From an uncultured Flavihumibacter sp. (lineage in GTDB: Bacteria; Bacteroidota; Bacteroidia; Chitinophagales; Chitinophagaceae), in assembly GCA_902168105.1 (NCBI GenBank), contig CABHOY010000055.1, positions 62,001-126,000 on the forward strand: a stretch of DNA of 64,000 bases, read 5' to 3'. Below are positions 31,840 through 39,331 of this stretch, piece after piece. Made by a program: the position numbers and the translations under genes. Numbering within the stretch: the stretch's first letter is position 1; the number at the start of each line of letters is the position of its first letter. The notes beneath the pieces were generated by a model. It worked only from the letters and a program-made list of their open reading frames with translations, was not told the origin of the DNA and searched no databases.

Positions 31840-33594
31840 ATGACTACATTTGAAACATTAGGCTTACAAGAGCCAATTTTGAAAGGAATCCAGGACCTCG
31901 GATTTATTGCACCTACGCCAATACAGGAAAAAGCTATTCCGGTATTATTAGGGGGTGACAGGGACTTCGTAGGTTTGGCCCAGACGGGCACAGGTAAGAC
32001 GGCAGCATTTGGCCTGCCGCTGTTACAGCAGATAGATATTAAACAACGCCACCCACAGGGCCTGATCCTGTGTCCTACACGTGAATTATGTTTGCAGATC
32101 ACCAATGACCTGAAGAATTTCAGTAAACACCTGGGTGATGTAAGCATCGTAGCCGTGTATGGTGGTTCCAGCATCGTGCAGCAGCTGCGCGATCTGAAAA
32201 GAGGTGTGCACATCGTTGTTGCTACCCCCGGCCGTTTGCTCGATATCATCGAGAGAAAGGCGGTAAACTTTACTAATGTACGTTATGCAGTACTGGACGA
32301 AGCAGATGAAATGCTGAACATGGGTTTCCAGGAAGATATCAATAATATATTATCCAATACACCTGACGGGAAAACTACCTGGTTGTTCTCTGCTACCATG
32401 CCGCAAGAGGTTCGCCGTATTGCGCAGAAATACATGACAGATCCTTTCGAACTGACTGTAGGTAACAAGAACAGTGGTAACGTCAATATCGAGCACGAAT
32501 ACTACGTTGTACGTCCGCGTGAAAAATACGCAGCGCTGAAACGTATCGTGGATTTCAACCCTGAAATATTCGGTATCGTCTTTACCCGTACTAAGATAGA
32601 ATCACAGGAAATTGCAGAATCACTTATCCGTGACGGTTATGATGCAGATGCGCTCCACGGCGATCTGACACAGCAGCAGCGTGATAAAGTAATGAAACGT
32701 TTCCGTGAGAGATCATTGCAGGTATTGGTAGCTACGGATGTTGCCGCTCGTGGTATCGACGTTGACAACGTAACACACGTTATCAACTACGAACTGCCTG
32801 ACGACGTAGAAAACTACACGCACAGAAGCGGCCGTACGGCCCGTGCTGGTAAATCCGGCATATCCATCGCTATTATCAGCGGTCGTGATACCGGAAAGAT
32901 CCGTCAGATCGAAAGAGTGATCGGTAAGAAATTTACCAAAGTAGACGTTCCGGATGGTTTCGCAGTATGTGAAAAACAGCTGTTCGGACTGGTGCACAAA
33001 GTACACAACGTTGTAGTAAACGAAGAGCAGATAGAACCCTACCTGGAACGCATATTCGAAGAGTTTGCAGCCATGAGCAAGGAAGAGATCATCAAACGTT
33101 TTGCTTCCCTCGAGTTCAACCAGTTCCTGGAATATTACCAGGATGCGCCTGACCTGAACGTGAAGGAAGAAAGGAGATCTCTGGATGGTACTACCGGCGA
33201 CCGCAGAAGCAGCGGCGGTAAATTTACCCGCCTGTTCATCAACCTGGGTTCTGTAGATGACTTTACCCGTGGTGACATGTTACGCTACCTGTGCGATACT
33301 AGTGGCGTGCGTGGTAACAAGATCGGCCGTATTGACCTGAAGGGTGTTTATTCCTTCTTCGAGGTAGAAAACGATGTGGTAGCGAAATTCCAGGAAGTAT
33401 TCAAGAAAGCGGAATACAATGGTCGCAGCGTACGTATCGAAATGTCACAGGATGGCGATAAACGTCGTTCCGGTGGTGGCAGCGGCCGTCCTCCACGTGA
33501 AGGCGGTAGCAGCGGCAGAAGATGGGAAGGAAGCGGCAGCGGTAGCGGAAGTGGTAGCGGAAGTGGTCGTCCTAGCTTTAAAAAGAGATATTAA
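31840..33594 (+). CDS. DEAD-box RNA helicase with DbpA-like RNA-binding domain and Gly/Ser tail
   Basis: A 584-residue ATP-dependent RNA helicase, likely for ribosome assembly, RNA turnover or cold growth. All helicase motifs are visible: Q motif region PTPIQEKAIP, AQTGTGKT, PTREL, VATPGR, DEAD (VLDEADEMLNMGF), FSAT, VATDVAARGIDV and HRSGRTARAG. The C-terminal part (about 460-540, FTRLFINLGSVDDFTRGDML) is an RRM-like DbpA domain. A low-complexity Gly/Arg/Ser tail follows, ending in six GS-type repeats encoded by a 12-nt microsatellite-like run (about 33530-33570). It is of the DeaD/CsdA type. The repeat is prone to length changes. Confidence 0.93.
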   Translation: MTTFETLGLQEPILKGIQDLGFIAPTPIQEKAIPVLLGGDRDFVGLAQTGTGKTAAFGLPLLQQIDIKQRHPQGLILCPTRELCLQITNDLKNFSKHLGDVSIVAVYGGSSIVQQLRDLKRGVHIVVATPGRLLDIIERKAVNFTNVRYAVLDEADEMLNMGFQEDINNILSNTPDGKTTWLFSATMPQEVRRIAQKYMTDPFELTVGNKNSGNVNIEHEYYVVRPREKYAALKRIVDFNPEIFGIVFTRTKIESQEIAESLIRDGYDADALHGDLTQQQRDKVMKRFRERSLQVLVATDVAARGIDVDNVTHVINYELPDDVENYTHRSGRTARAGKSGISIAIISGRDTGKIRQIERVIGKKFTKVDVPDGFAVCEKQLFGLVHKVHNVVVNEEQIEPYLERIFEEFAAMSKEEIIKRFASLEFNQFLEYYQDAPDLNVKEERRSLDGTTGDRRSSGGKFTRLFINLGSVDDFTRGDMLRYLCDTSGVRGNKIGRIDLKGVYSFFEVENDVVAKFQEVFKKAEYNGRSVRIEMSQDGDKRRSGGGSGRPPREGGSSGRRWEGSGSGSGSGSGSGRPSFKKRY

Positions 33595-33646
33595 TCGCTG
33601 AACGGTGAGAGACGATAGTCTGTAAACCGACCAGCCGGAATATTAA

Positions 33647-33697
33647 GTCCACAGATGGTAGTCATTCGAATGCTTGACTATCGTCTGTGGACTTTTC
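33647..33697 (+). terminator. Terminator after the DEAD-box gene
   Basis: An 18-bp stem (33647-33664 with 33675-33692, two G-U pairs) with an 10-nt loop and a following TTTTCTTTT. Confidence 0.8.
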
Positions 33698-33807
33698 TTT
33701 TGATGTTACCGCATCTTTAAATGGTCTGAAACTTGCTTGTTTCAGTAGAGCATGCGGGACAAATGTCGAAAATTAGATTATATTGTTACCCTTAGTGCAC
33801 CCTTATT

Positions 33808-35742
33808 ATGACGACAGAAAAAAAGCCGAAGCTACAGGCCGTAGTACCGTTTTCCTTGTTCTCCGCCCGGGATATAGAGCTTTTCCAGGAAGGAAAACAC
33901 CCGCATCTGTACGAGAAATTCGGTGCACATGCCGTAGAGTATGAAGGTGTAAAAGGAACCTATTTTGCAGTATGGGCCCCGAATGCCGCCTTCATATCTG
34001 TGATCGGCGATTTCAACGACTGGGACCACTATAGTCACACTTTGTATCCCAGATGGGACAAGTCCGGTATATGGGAAGGTTTTGTACCACACGTAAAAAA
34101 AGGTACTCTCTATAAATATTTTATCCGCTCCAATTCAGGTGAGGAGCTTCGCAAAGGGGACCCCTATGCTAACTATTGGGAGTTACGCCCGAAAACGGCT
34201 TCCGTAACCTGGCAGCTGGACTATAAATGGAAGGATAAACGCTGGATGGAGAGCCGTAAGGCTCACAACAGCCTGGAAAGCCCGTTTACGGTATACGAAG
34301 TGCACCTGGGTTCCTGGCGCCGTCCCGACAAGCATAACCATGAAATTTTTTATACTTACGAAGAGATAGCTGAAAAGCTAGTGCCTTATGTAAAGGAAAT
34401 GGGCTTTACCCATGTGGAACTGATGCCCGTAATGGAACATCCTTTTGATGGCTCCTGGGGATATCAGGGAACAGGATATTATGCACCCACATCAAGATAT
34501 GGTTCCCCGCAGGATTTTATGGCGTTCGTGGATGCATTTCACCACGCAGGTATCGGTGTGATCCTGGACTGGGTGCCATCCCATTTTCCATATGATTCAC
34601 ATGGCCTGTACAGGTTTGATGGCTCGCATACCTACGAGTATGCGGATATGCGTAAAGGCTATCATCCCGACTGGAACAGCTATATTTTCAACTATGCCAG
34701 GAATGAAGTCCGTTCCTTCCTGTTAAGCAATGCAGTTTTCTGGCTCGATAAATTCCATGTGGATGGTTTGCGTGTAGATGCAGTGGCCTCAATGATCCAT
34801 CTGAATTATTCCCGCGAAACAGGCGCCTGGGAGCCTAATGAGCATGGGGGAGAAGAGAACCTGGAGGCGATCTCCTTCCTGAAGCATATGAATGAAACGA
34901 TCTATCGTTTGTTTCCCGACGTACAAACTATTGCAGAAGAATCAACATCCTTCTATGGCGTATCAAAGCCAGTCTTCATGGGTGGACTTGGTTTTGGAAT
35001 GAAATGGATGATGGGCTGGATGAATGATACGCTGGCCTATTTTAAACGGGACCCTTATCATCGTAAATGGCACCAAGACCAGCTGACGTTCAGCATTGCC
35101 TATTCCTTTACGGAGAACTTCATGCTGCCACTGAGCCATGATGAAGTGGTACACGGGAAGTCGCCGATGCTGTACAAGATGCCGGGCGATGATTGGCAGA
35201 AATTAGCTAACCTCCGCCTGATGTATAGTTACATGTTCACGCATCCGGGAACGAAGTTGTTGTTCATGGGGAATGAGATCGGGCAAACGACTGAGTGGAA
35301 CTTCAAATCGGAGCTGGATTGGCATCTGCTGGAACATACCTCTCACCAGGGATTGCAGCAGTTCGTTAAAGAACTGAATCATCTGTACCGGTCCGAGCCG
35401 GCGCTTTATATTAAGCAGTTTGACTACTATGGTTTTGAATGGGTGAATGTGTCTGATTACGAAAATAGTGTACTGGCTTACCTGCGCAAAGGATACAAAC
35501 CGGAGGAAGATATACTGGTGGTCTTGAATATGACGCCGGCTGCCAGGGAAGATTACGCCCTGGGAATGGAAGGCGGCGGCAAATGGCAGGAGATCCTTAA
35601 TAGCGACGACAGCCGTTTCTTCGGTAGCGGTGTAATCAATACAGGTGTCCTGACAGCACAGGAAGGGTCTTTCCACGGAAAAAGCCATGCGTTACACCTG
35701 CGTATTCCTCCACTAGGTGCAAGTATTCTAAAAAGACAATAA
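33808..35742 (+). CDS. glgB: 1,4-alpha-glucan branching enzyme
   Basis: A 644-residue GH13 enzyme that cuts alpha-1,4 chains and rejoins them as alpha-1,6 branches in glycogen. The N-terminal CBM48 (about 15-130, with WAPNAAFISVIGDFNDW) precedes the barrel. Region I is DWVPSHFPYDSHGLY; region II is GLRVDAVASM with nucleophile Asp324; region III is IAEES with acid/base Glu377; region IV is LSHDEVVHGK with Asp445. The length is normal. Other glycogen genes are not adjacent, so the pathway is spread. The GH31 glucosidase at 39332-41725 may act on the same polymer type. Confidence 0.96.
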   Translation: MTTEKKPKLQAVVPFSLFSARDIELFQEGKHPHLYEKFGAHAVEYEGVKGTYFAVWAPNAAFISVIGDFNDWDHYSHTLYPRWDKSGIWEGFVPHVKKGTLYKYFIRSNSGEELRKGDPYANYWELRPKTASVTWQLDYKWKDKRWMESRKAHNSLESPFTVYEVHLGSWRRPDKHNHEIFYTYEEIAEKLVPYVKEMGFTHVELMPVMEHPFDGSWGYQGTGYYAPTSRYGSPQDFMAFVDAFHHAGIGVILDWVPSHFPYDSHGLYRFDGSHTYEYADMRKGYHPDWNSYIFNYARNEVRSFLLSNAVFWLDKFHVDGLRVDAVASMIHLNYSRETGAWEPNEHGGEENLEAISFLKHMNETIYRLFPDVQTIAEESTSFYGVSKPVFMGGLGFGMKWMMGWMNDTLAYFKRDPYHRKWHQDQLTFSIAYSFTENFMLPLSHDEVVHGKSPMLYKMPGDDWQKLANLRLMYSYMFTHPGTKLLFMGNEIGQTTEWNFKSELDWHLLEHTSHQGLQQFVKELNHLYRSEPALYIKQFDYYGFEWVNVSDYENSVLAYLRKGYKPEEDILVVLNMTPAAREDYALGMEGGGKWQEILNSDDSRFFGSGVINTGVLTAQEGSFHGKSHALHLRIPPLGASILKRQ

Positions 35743-35902
35743 CAGGAGGTGTAAATGGTTAACAGCGTAGATGTGAATAGACATATAATAGTTTTTCATC
35801 TCTGTTAAACTTTTGTTTATTTTTACCATCTAAATACTGCCTCTACTCAGAGAGTAACATTCTTCTGAAGCGGGCGTATTATTAACCATAAACCATCTTT
35901 AC

Positions 35903-36796
35903 ATGAAGACCTATCTCCGAACAACCGGATGGGGGCTAGCCGCGCTTATACTGCTGGCTTTTGCCTTCCATGCCTGCCAGAAGGACAATTCCACGTCCAT
36001 GTCACCTGGTGCAGGGCAACAAAGATTAAGTATTTATTTCGCCGACAACCCGGGGTACTTTGACAATGTATTCCTGGACATCCGTAAAGTAGAAGTACTG
36101 GTTGATACCTGTACCACTACTGATGGTGACGGCAACTGGGGGGATGATTATCACCGCTGCTGGTGGTGGGAAGACCGCCGTGATGACAAGGATACCTGCC
36201 AGGTGTGGGATTCCCTGGGCATCCGTGCCGGCGTGTATGATGTATTGTCCCTTCGTAACGGTACCGATACCTTGCTGGGAGACGGCATTGTGCCTGAAGG
36301 CAAGGTAAAGAAGATCAGGATCACCCTGGGCGACAACAACTACCTGGTGAAGGACAGCACAACCTATCCGCTGAAATCACCTTCTGGTCAGGTACGTATT
36401 GTGATCGAGGTGCGTCACAGCGAATGGGAAGAATTCTCTGACGACAATTTCCGCCTGTGGCTTGATTTTGACGTAGACCGTTCTATCATCCAGACCCGCC
36501 AGGGACAGTTCATTCTGCGCCCTGTGATCCACGTGTTCACATTGAAACAGACCGGTAGTATTTCGGGCAAGGTTACGCCATGGAATGCCTATCCTGTTAT
36601 CACGGTGTACAACGATCAGGATACTTCCTATGCATTACCCTGGAAAGATGGGGAATATAAGCTGAGAGGGCTGAAAGCAGGTACTTACAATCTGTTTGTA
36701 AATGCTTCGAATGGTTACAAGGATACGACGATCACAGGTATTACTGTGAGCAGAGGTGAGAATACGAAAGTAGACGGAATTAAGTTGAATAAATAA
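35903..36796 (+). CDS. DUF4382 lipoprotein with C-terminal carboxypeptidase-regulatory-like domain
   Basis: A 297-residue lipoprotein: signal LAALILLAFAFHAC with the lipid-carrying Cys at about 25, then a DUF4382 domain (about 40-210, QRLSIYFADNPGYFDNVFLD, IRITLGDNNYLVK). An Asp/Trp/Cys-rich insert lies at about 65-95 (DGDGNWGDDYHRCWWWEDRR). The C-terminal ~80 residues (SISGKVTPWNAYPVITVYND, LKAGTYNLFVNA) look like a carboxypeptidase-regulatory-type beta-sandwich. It is probably outer-membrane anchored and may bind a ligand or metal at the Asp-rich insert, which is a guess. A terminator follows. Confidence 0.88.
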   Translation: MKTYLRTTGWGLAALILLAFAFHACQKDNSTSMSPGAGQQRLSIYFADNPGYFDNVFLDIRKVEVLVDTCTTTDGDGNWGDDYHRCWWWEDRRDDKDTCQVWDSLGIRAGVYDVLSLRNGTDTLLGDGIVPEGKVKKIRITLGDNNYLVKDSTTYPLKSPSGQVRIVIEVRHSEWEEFSDDNFRLWLDFDVDRSIIQTRQGQFILRPVIHVFTLKQTGSISGKVTPWNAYPVITVYNDQDTSYALPWKDGEYKLRGLKAGTYNLFVNASNGYKDTTITGITVSRGENTKVDGIKLNK

Positions 36797-36831
36797 GACA
36801 AAAGGTTTAAGCAAAAAGACGACTATTAAGT

Positions 36832-36864
36832 ACCGGCGCAACTTTGTTGTGCCGGTTTTTTTTT
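36832..36864 (+). terminator. Terminator after the DUF4382 gene
   Basis: An 11-bp stem (36832-36842 with 36846-36856, one G-U pair), a 3-nt loop, and a nine-T run. Confidence 0.85.
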
Positions 36865-36891
36865 ATGCCTACTTTTGAGGAAATTATTCCT

Positions 36892-37497
36892 ATGAGAAAA
36901 GTGAGTGTATTTTTATTCCTACAGTTCATGATACTGGCGGCTTTCGCCCAAATGCCCCAGATAAGAGAGAACAAAGTGGATGGGCAGCAGCGCAAACAAG
37001 GTGAATGGCAGGAAGAGATGCCTGAAGTTCGCGGTGAACCGGGTTATACCTGGGAAGGTACTTATGTCGATAACCTGAAGGAAGGCGTGTGGAAGAAATT
37101 CGCATTGTCCGGGGCGATCATTGCAGAAGAGACTTACAAACATGGTCAGCTGCACGGTTATAGCCGTTATTTTTATCCCAACGGACTGGTAAGTGCAGAA
37201 GGTTCTTTCATAGCAAGTGGTATTAGCGGCGAAACAGACAATTTCAGGATAATAGATCCCATCACCGGAGAAGAGCGTTTTGAGGAAGTAAAGAGAGATG
37301 GCAGTTCTCAACGGAACGGGATGTGGAAGGTATACGACGAAGAGGGTAAGATGATGAAAGAGTATTACAGAAGAGGAGAGCCTATCACAGAAGAGGAATT
37401 CGGTAAGGCACAGGCAAAACCAGCAACACCAAAACCAGCGCCACCGCCGCCACCTCCATCATCATTGCCACATCAGAAGAAGAAAGGAAAATCATAA
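36892..37497 (+). CDS. Secreted YwqK/MORN-like repeat protein
   Basis: A 201-residue exported protein. The start is set at the ATG 36892, which gives a clean signal peptide (KVSVFLFLQFMILAAFA, cleavage near AQM). The upstream TTG (36844) lies in the preceding terminator. YwqK-type strand repeats follow: GEWQEE, TWEGTYVDNLKEGVWKKF, EETYKHGQLHGYSRYFYPNG and MWKVYDEEGKMMKEYYRRG, each a G-x-W or Y-x-x-G motif as in MORN-variant repeats. The C-terminus is a Pro/Lys-rich tail (PKPAPPPPPPSS). Such proteins are listed as toxin-antitoxin-like, but the role is unknown. Confidence 0.8.
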   Translation: MRKVSVFLFLQFMILAAFAQMPQIRENKVDGQQRKQGEWQEEMPEVRGEPGYTWEGTYVDNLKEGVWKKFALSGAIIAEETYKHGQLHGYSRYFYPNGLVSAEGSFIASGISGETDNFRIIDPITGEERFEEVKRDGSSQRNGMWKVYDEEGKMMKEYYRRGEPITEEEFGKAQAKPATPKPAPPPPPPSSLPHQKKKGKS

Positions 37498-37583
37498 TAT
37501 TCCCATGTAAGCTTTATAGAGAAAAACCTACACGCCATCATCGGCTTAACTGTTACAAGGTCTCATTAAAGAAAAATCTTCAG

Positions 37584-37608
37584 GCTCCCTGGTCTTTGGC
37601 CAGGGAGC
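37584..37608. terminator. Terminator between convergent genes
   Basis: A perfect 9-bp stem (37584-37592 with 37600-37608) and a 7-nt loop with an A-rich and T-rich flank. It lies between the MORN-like gene and the PAP2 gene. Confidence 0.8.
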
Positions 37609-37616
37609 TTTTATTT

Positions 37617-38285
37617 TCAGGCAGCGTTCTTTTTCCTGCTCAGGGACCGGTTCCAACGCGGATCGCTTAAAAATGGCCTGCTGTCAAACCAGTAGAGCCA
37701 TATGAGGGTCACTACGGTAGCTACAATAGAACCTGCTGTAACGTCCTCCAGGAAATGCTGGCTCATATACATACGGGAATAAGCAACAAGGATGGCAAGG
37801 ACGAGGTAAAGATAGCCAAAGGCCTTCCGGGGAGTAATGTAGGTCAGTACGACTGCCAGCGTGAAGGCACATACGGTATGGCCGGAGGGGAAGCTCAAAT
37901 TGTTTGACAATACTTGCACATCCGGAACATAGTAGATGGGATGTGTGTGCCCGGCAAAATAAAGGCTGGGCCGTGGCGCGTTAAACAGGTTCTTTAGCGG
38001 CACATTAATAAGTGTGGTCAGTATTAGGCTGGAGGCCATCAGTACACTGCTCCGGTAACTCACGAAAAGCAGTAGCAGACAGGCCACAACCGCAGAAATC
38101 GAACTGCCGAATTCAGTCATAAAAGGAAAGAAAACGTCTCCGGCAGGGAAGTGAAGTCCGTTAATGAAAAAGTAAATATCTTCTTTGGTATAGAATACCC
38201 TGGCGACTAGTATCGAGATAAGTAAAATGATGTAGGGAATCAGAAAGGGATATAGTTGCCGGGTGTTAGCAGTTAATCTTTGCAA
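37617..38285 (-). CDS. PAP2-family membrane phosphatase
   Basis: A 222-residue protein with about six transmembrane helices. The PAP2 triad is visible: KNLFNAPRPS (motif 1, with Arg), SFPSGHTVCAF (motif 2, SGH), and YSRMYMSQHFLEDVTAG (motif 3, SR-x5-H-x3-D). These enzymes remove phosphate from lipid phosphates such as undecaprenyl pyrophosphate or phosphatidic acid. The start is TTG at 38285, because the first in-frame ATG (in MTEFGSS) would cut off a needed helix and a stop lies in frame at 38304-38306. It shares its terminator region with the convergent MORN-like gene. Confidence 0.9.
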   Translation of the reverse strand: MQRLTANTRQLYPFLIPYIILLISILVARVFYTKEDIYFFINGLHFPAGDVFFPFMTEFGSSISAVVACLLLLFVSYRSSVLMASSLILTTLINVPLKNLFNAPRPSLYFAGHTHPIYYVPDVQVLSNNLSFPSGHTVCAFTLAVVLTYITPRKAFGYLYLVLAILVAYSRMYMSQHFLEDVTAGSIVATVVTLIWLYWFDSRPFLSDPRWNRSLSRKKNAA

Positions 38286-38327
38286 GGACGCTTGTTTTAA
38301 CGATTAAAATATCCAACAAATATAAAA

Positions 38328-38377
38328 AAAGGAACGCATGGTATACATCAACTTTAATGTATGCCATGCATTCCTTT
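38328..38377 (-). terminator. Terminator after the KGG-repeat gene
   Basis: A 21-bp imperfect stem (38328-38348 with 38357-38377; both mismatches allow G-U in RNA) and an 8-nt loop, with T-rich ends on the minus strand. Confidence 0.75.
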
Positions 38378-38404
38378 TTAAGGAAAACAGAATGTGGGTA
38401 GCTT

Positions 38405-38794
38405 TTACACCGACGAGTTGGAATTATCCTTCTTCCTTTTGTTGTGAGCAGCTTCACCACCTTTTTTACCTATTTCGGCCATGTGCTGCCTGTTTCTGCT
38501 GACAGCTACTCCACCTTTACGTCCGGCCTCCCGGGCTTCAGCAGAGTTAAATTCGTGAGCAACACCCTGAGCATGAGCTGCGCGGCCACCCTTACTGGCT
38601 ATAGCGCGTTGCATCGCTGCATCCATGGATGCGAAACCACGTTTATCTTTGCGGTTTGTAGTACTCTTTTCTTCGGATGATGTTGATTGTTTGTTCTCTG
38701 CATGTGCGCCTGATTCTCTTGATCCTTGCTCTTGACTATCCCTTTCCAGTTTTTCCTGTTCTTGTGTGAAGTGATTGCTTTGTTCTGCAGCCAT
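38405..38794 (-). CDS. General stress protein with KGG repeats
   Basis: A 129-residue hydrophilic protein. I chose the ATG at 38794 (MAAEQSNHF); the longer frame up to 38872 adds a Cys/Phe-rich stretch unlike the rest. The N-terminal part is Glu/Gln/Ser/Lys-rich, and the C-terminal part has three KGG-type motifs in regular spacing: ASKGGRAAHAQG, AGRKGGVAVSRN and IGKKGGEAAHNKR. KGG-repeat proteins (related to B. subtilis GsiB and YciG) are induced by starvation or desiccation and are mostly unfolded. It lies alone, ended by a terminator. Confidence 0.88.
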   Translation of the reverse strand: MAAEQSNHFTQEQEKLERDSQEQGSRESGAHAENKQSTSSEEKSTTNRKDKRGFASMDAAMQRAIASKGGRAAHAQGVAHEFNSAEAREAGRKGGVAVSRNRQHMAEIGKKGGEAAHNKRKKDNSNSSV

Positions 38795-39270
38795 AAGAAT
38801 GAATTTTGAAAGGTTAAAAAATGGGTTCCATTTAACGGAGGAAATAGAAACGATTCGTGAGAGTAGGCACAACTATTATGCCGCGTATGCCAAAATCGTT
38901 GTATAACCTATTGTATAACAGCTTTAGCGAAGGGGAATTCTCACAAAAAGATAAGGATCGTGGAGTAGTGTTAACAAACTGTAGCATGAGAACGACACTA
39001 ATTAAGTAACAATAAAAGTGAATGAGATGTTAAGAAATGAGATTGTTAGTCTTCAGTAAATCATTTTGTAACTCCGTATTAACACAACTCAGCCGTTCAG
39101 CATTTTTCGACTCGTTCATTTTGTTCATTTTGCCAGAACAGCCTTTGGGGGCTTTGTGTATCAGTTATAACATATTAATTTTGGATAACTCTAAAGTTGG
39201 CATAGGTTATGAAAAGGCACTAAGATCTCAATCTAATGTGCCCTTTTTTTTATGTAGGGTTTAAAACTAC
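38795..39270. other. Non-coding gap between the KGG gene and the GH31 gene
   Basis: No supportable gene. The 75-residue plus-strand frame at 39037-39264 has no family resemblance and no promoter-like start. The KGG promoter is expected near 38800-38880. No clear repeat is present apart from a hairpin at its right end. Confidence 0.5.
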
Positions 39271-39302
39271 AAATCCCAAATTCTGTAAAGAATTTGGGAT
39301 TT
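39271..39302 (-). terminator. Terminator of the GH31 gene
   Basis: A perfect 13-bp stem (39271-39283 with 39290-39302) and a 6-nt loop, 30 bp after the GH31 stop on the minus strand. The T-run is weak. Confidence 0.7.
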
Positions 39303-39331
39303 ATAATCAGTAACTGTCTTAGAGAAGTATA

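Noticed and set aside
39037..39264. Possible 75-residue gene in the KGG-GH31 gap
   Set aside because: No family resemblance, hydrophobic but irregular, ends by a hairpin of the opposite gene; no promoter match.
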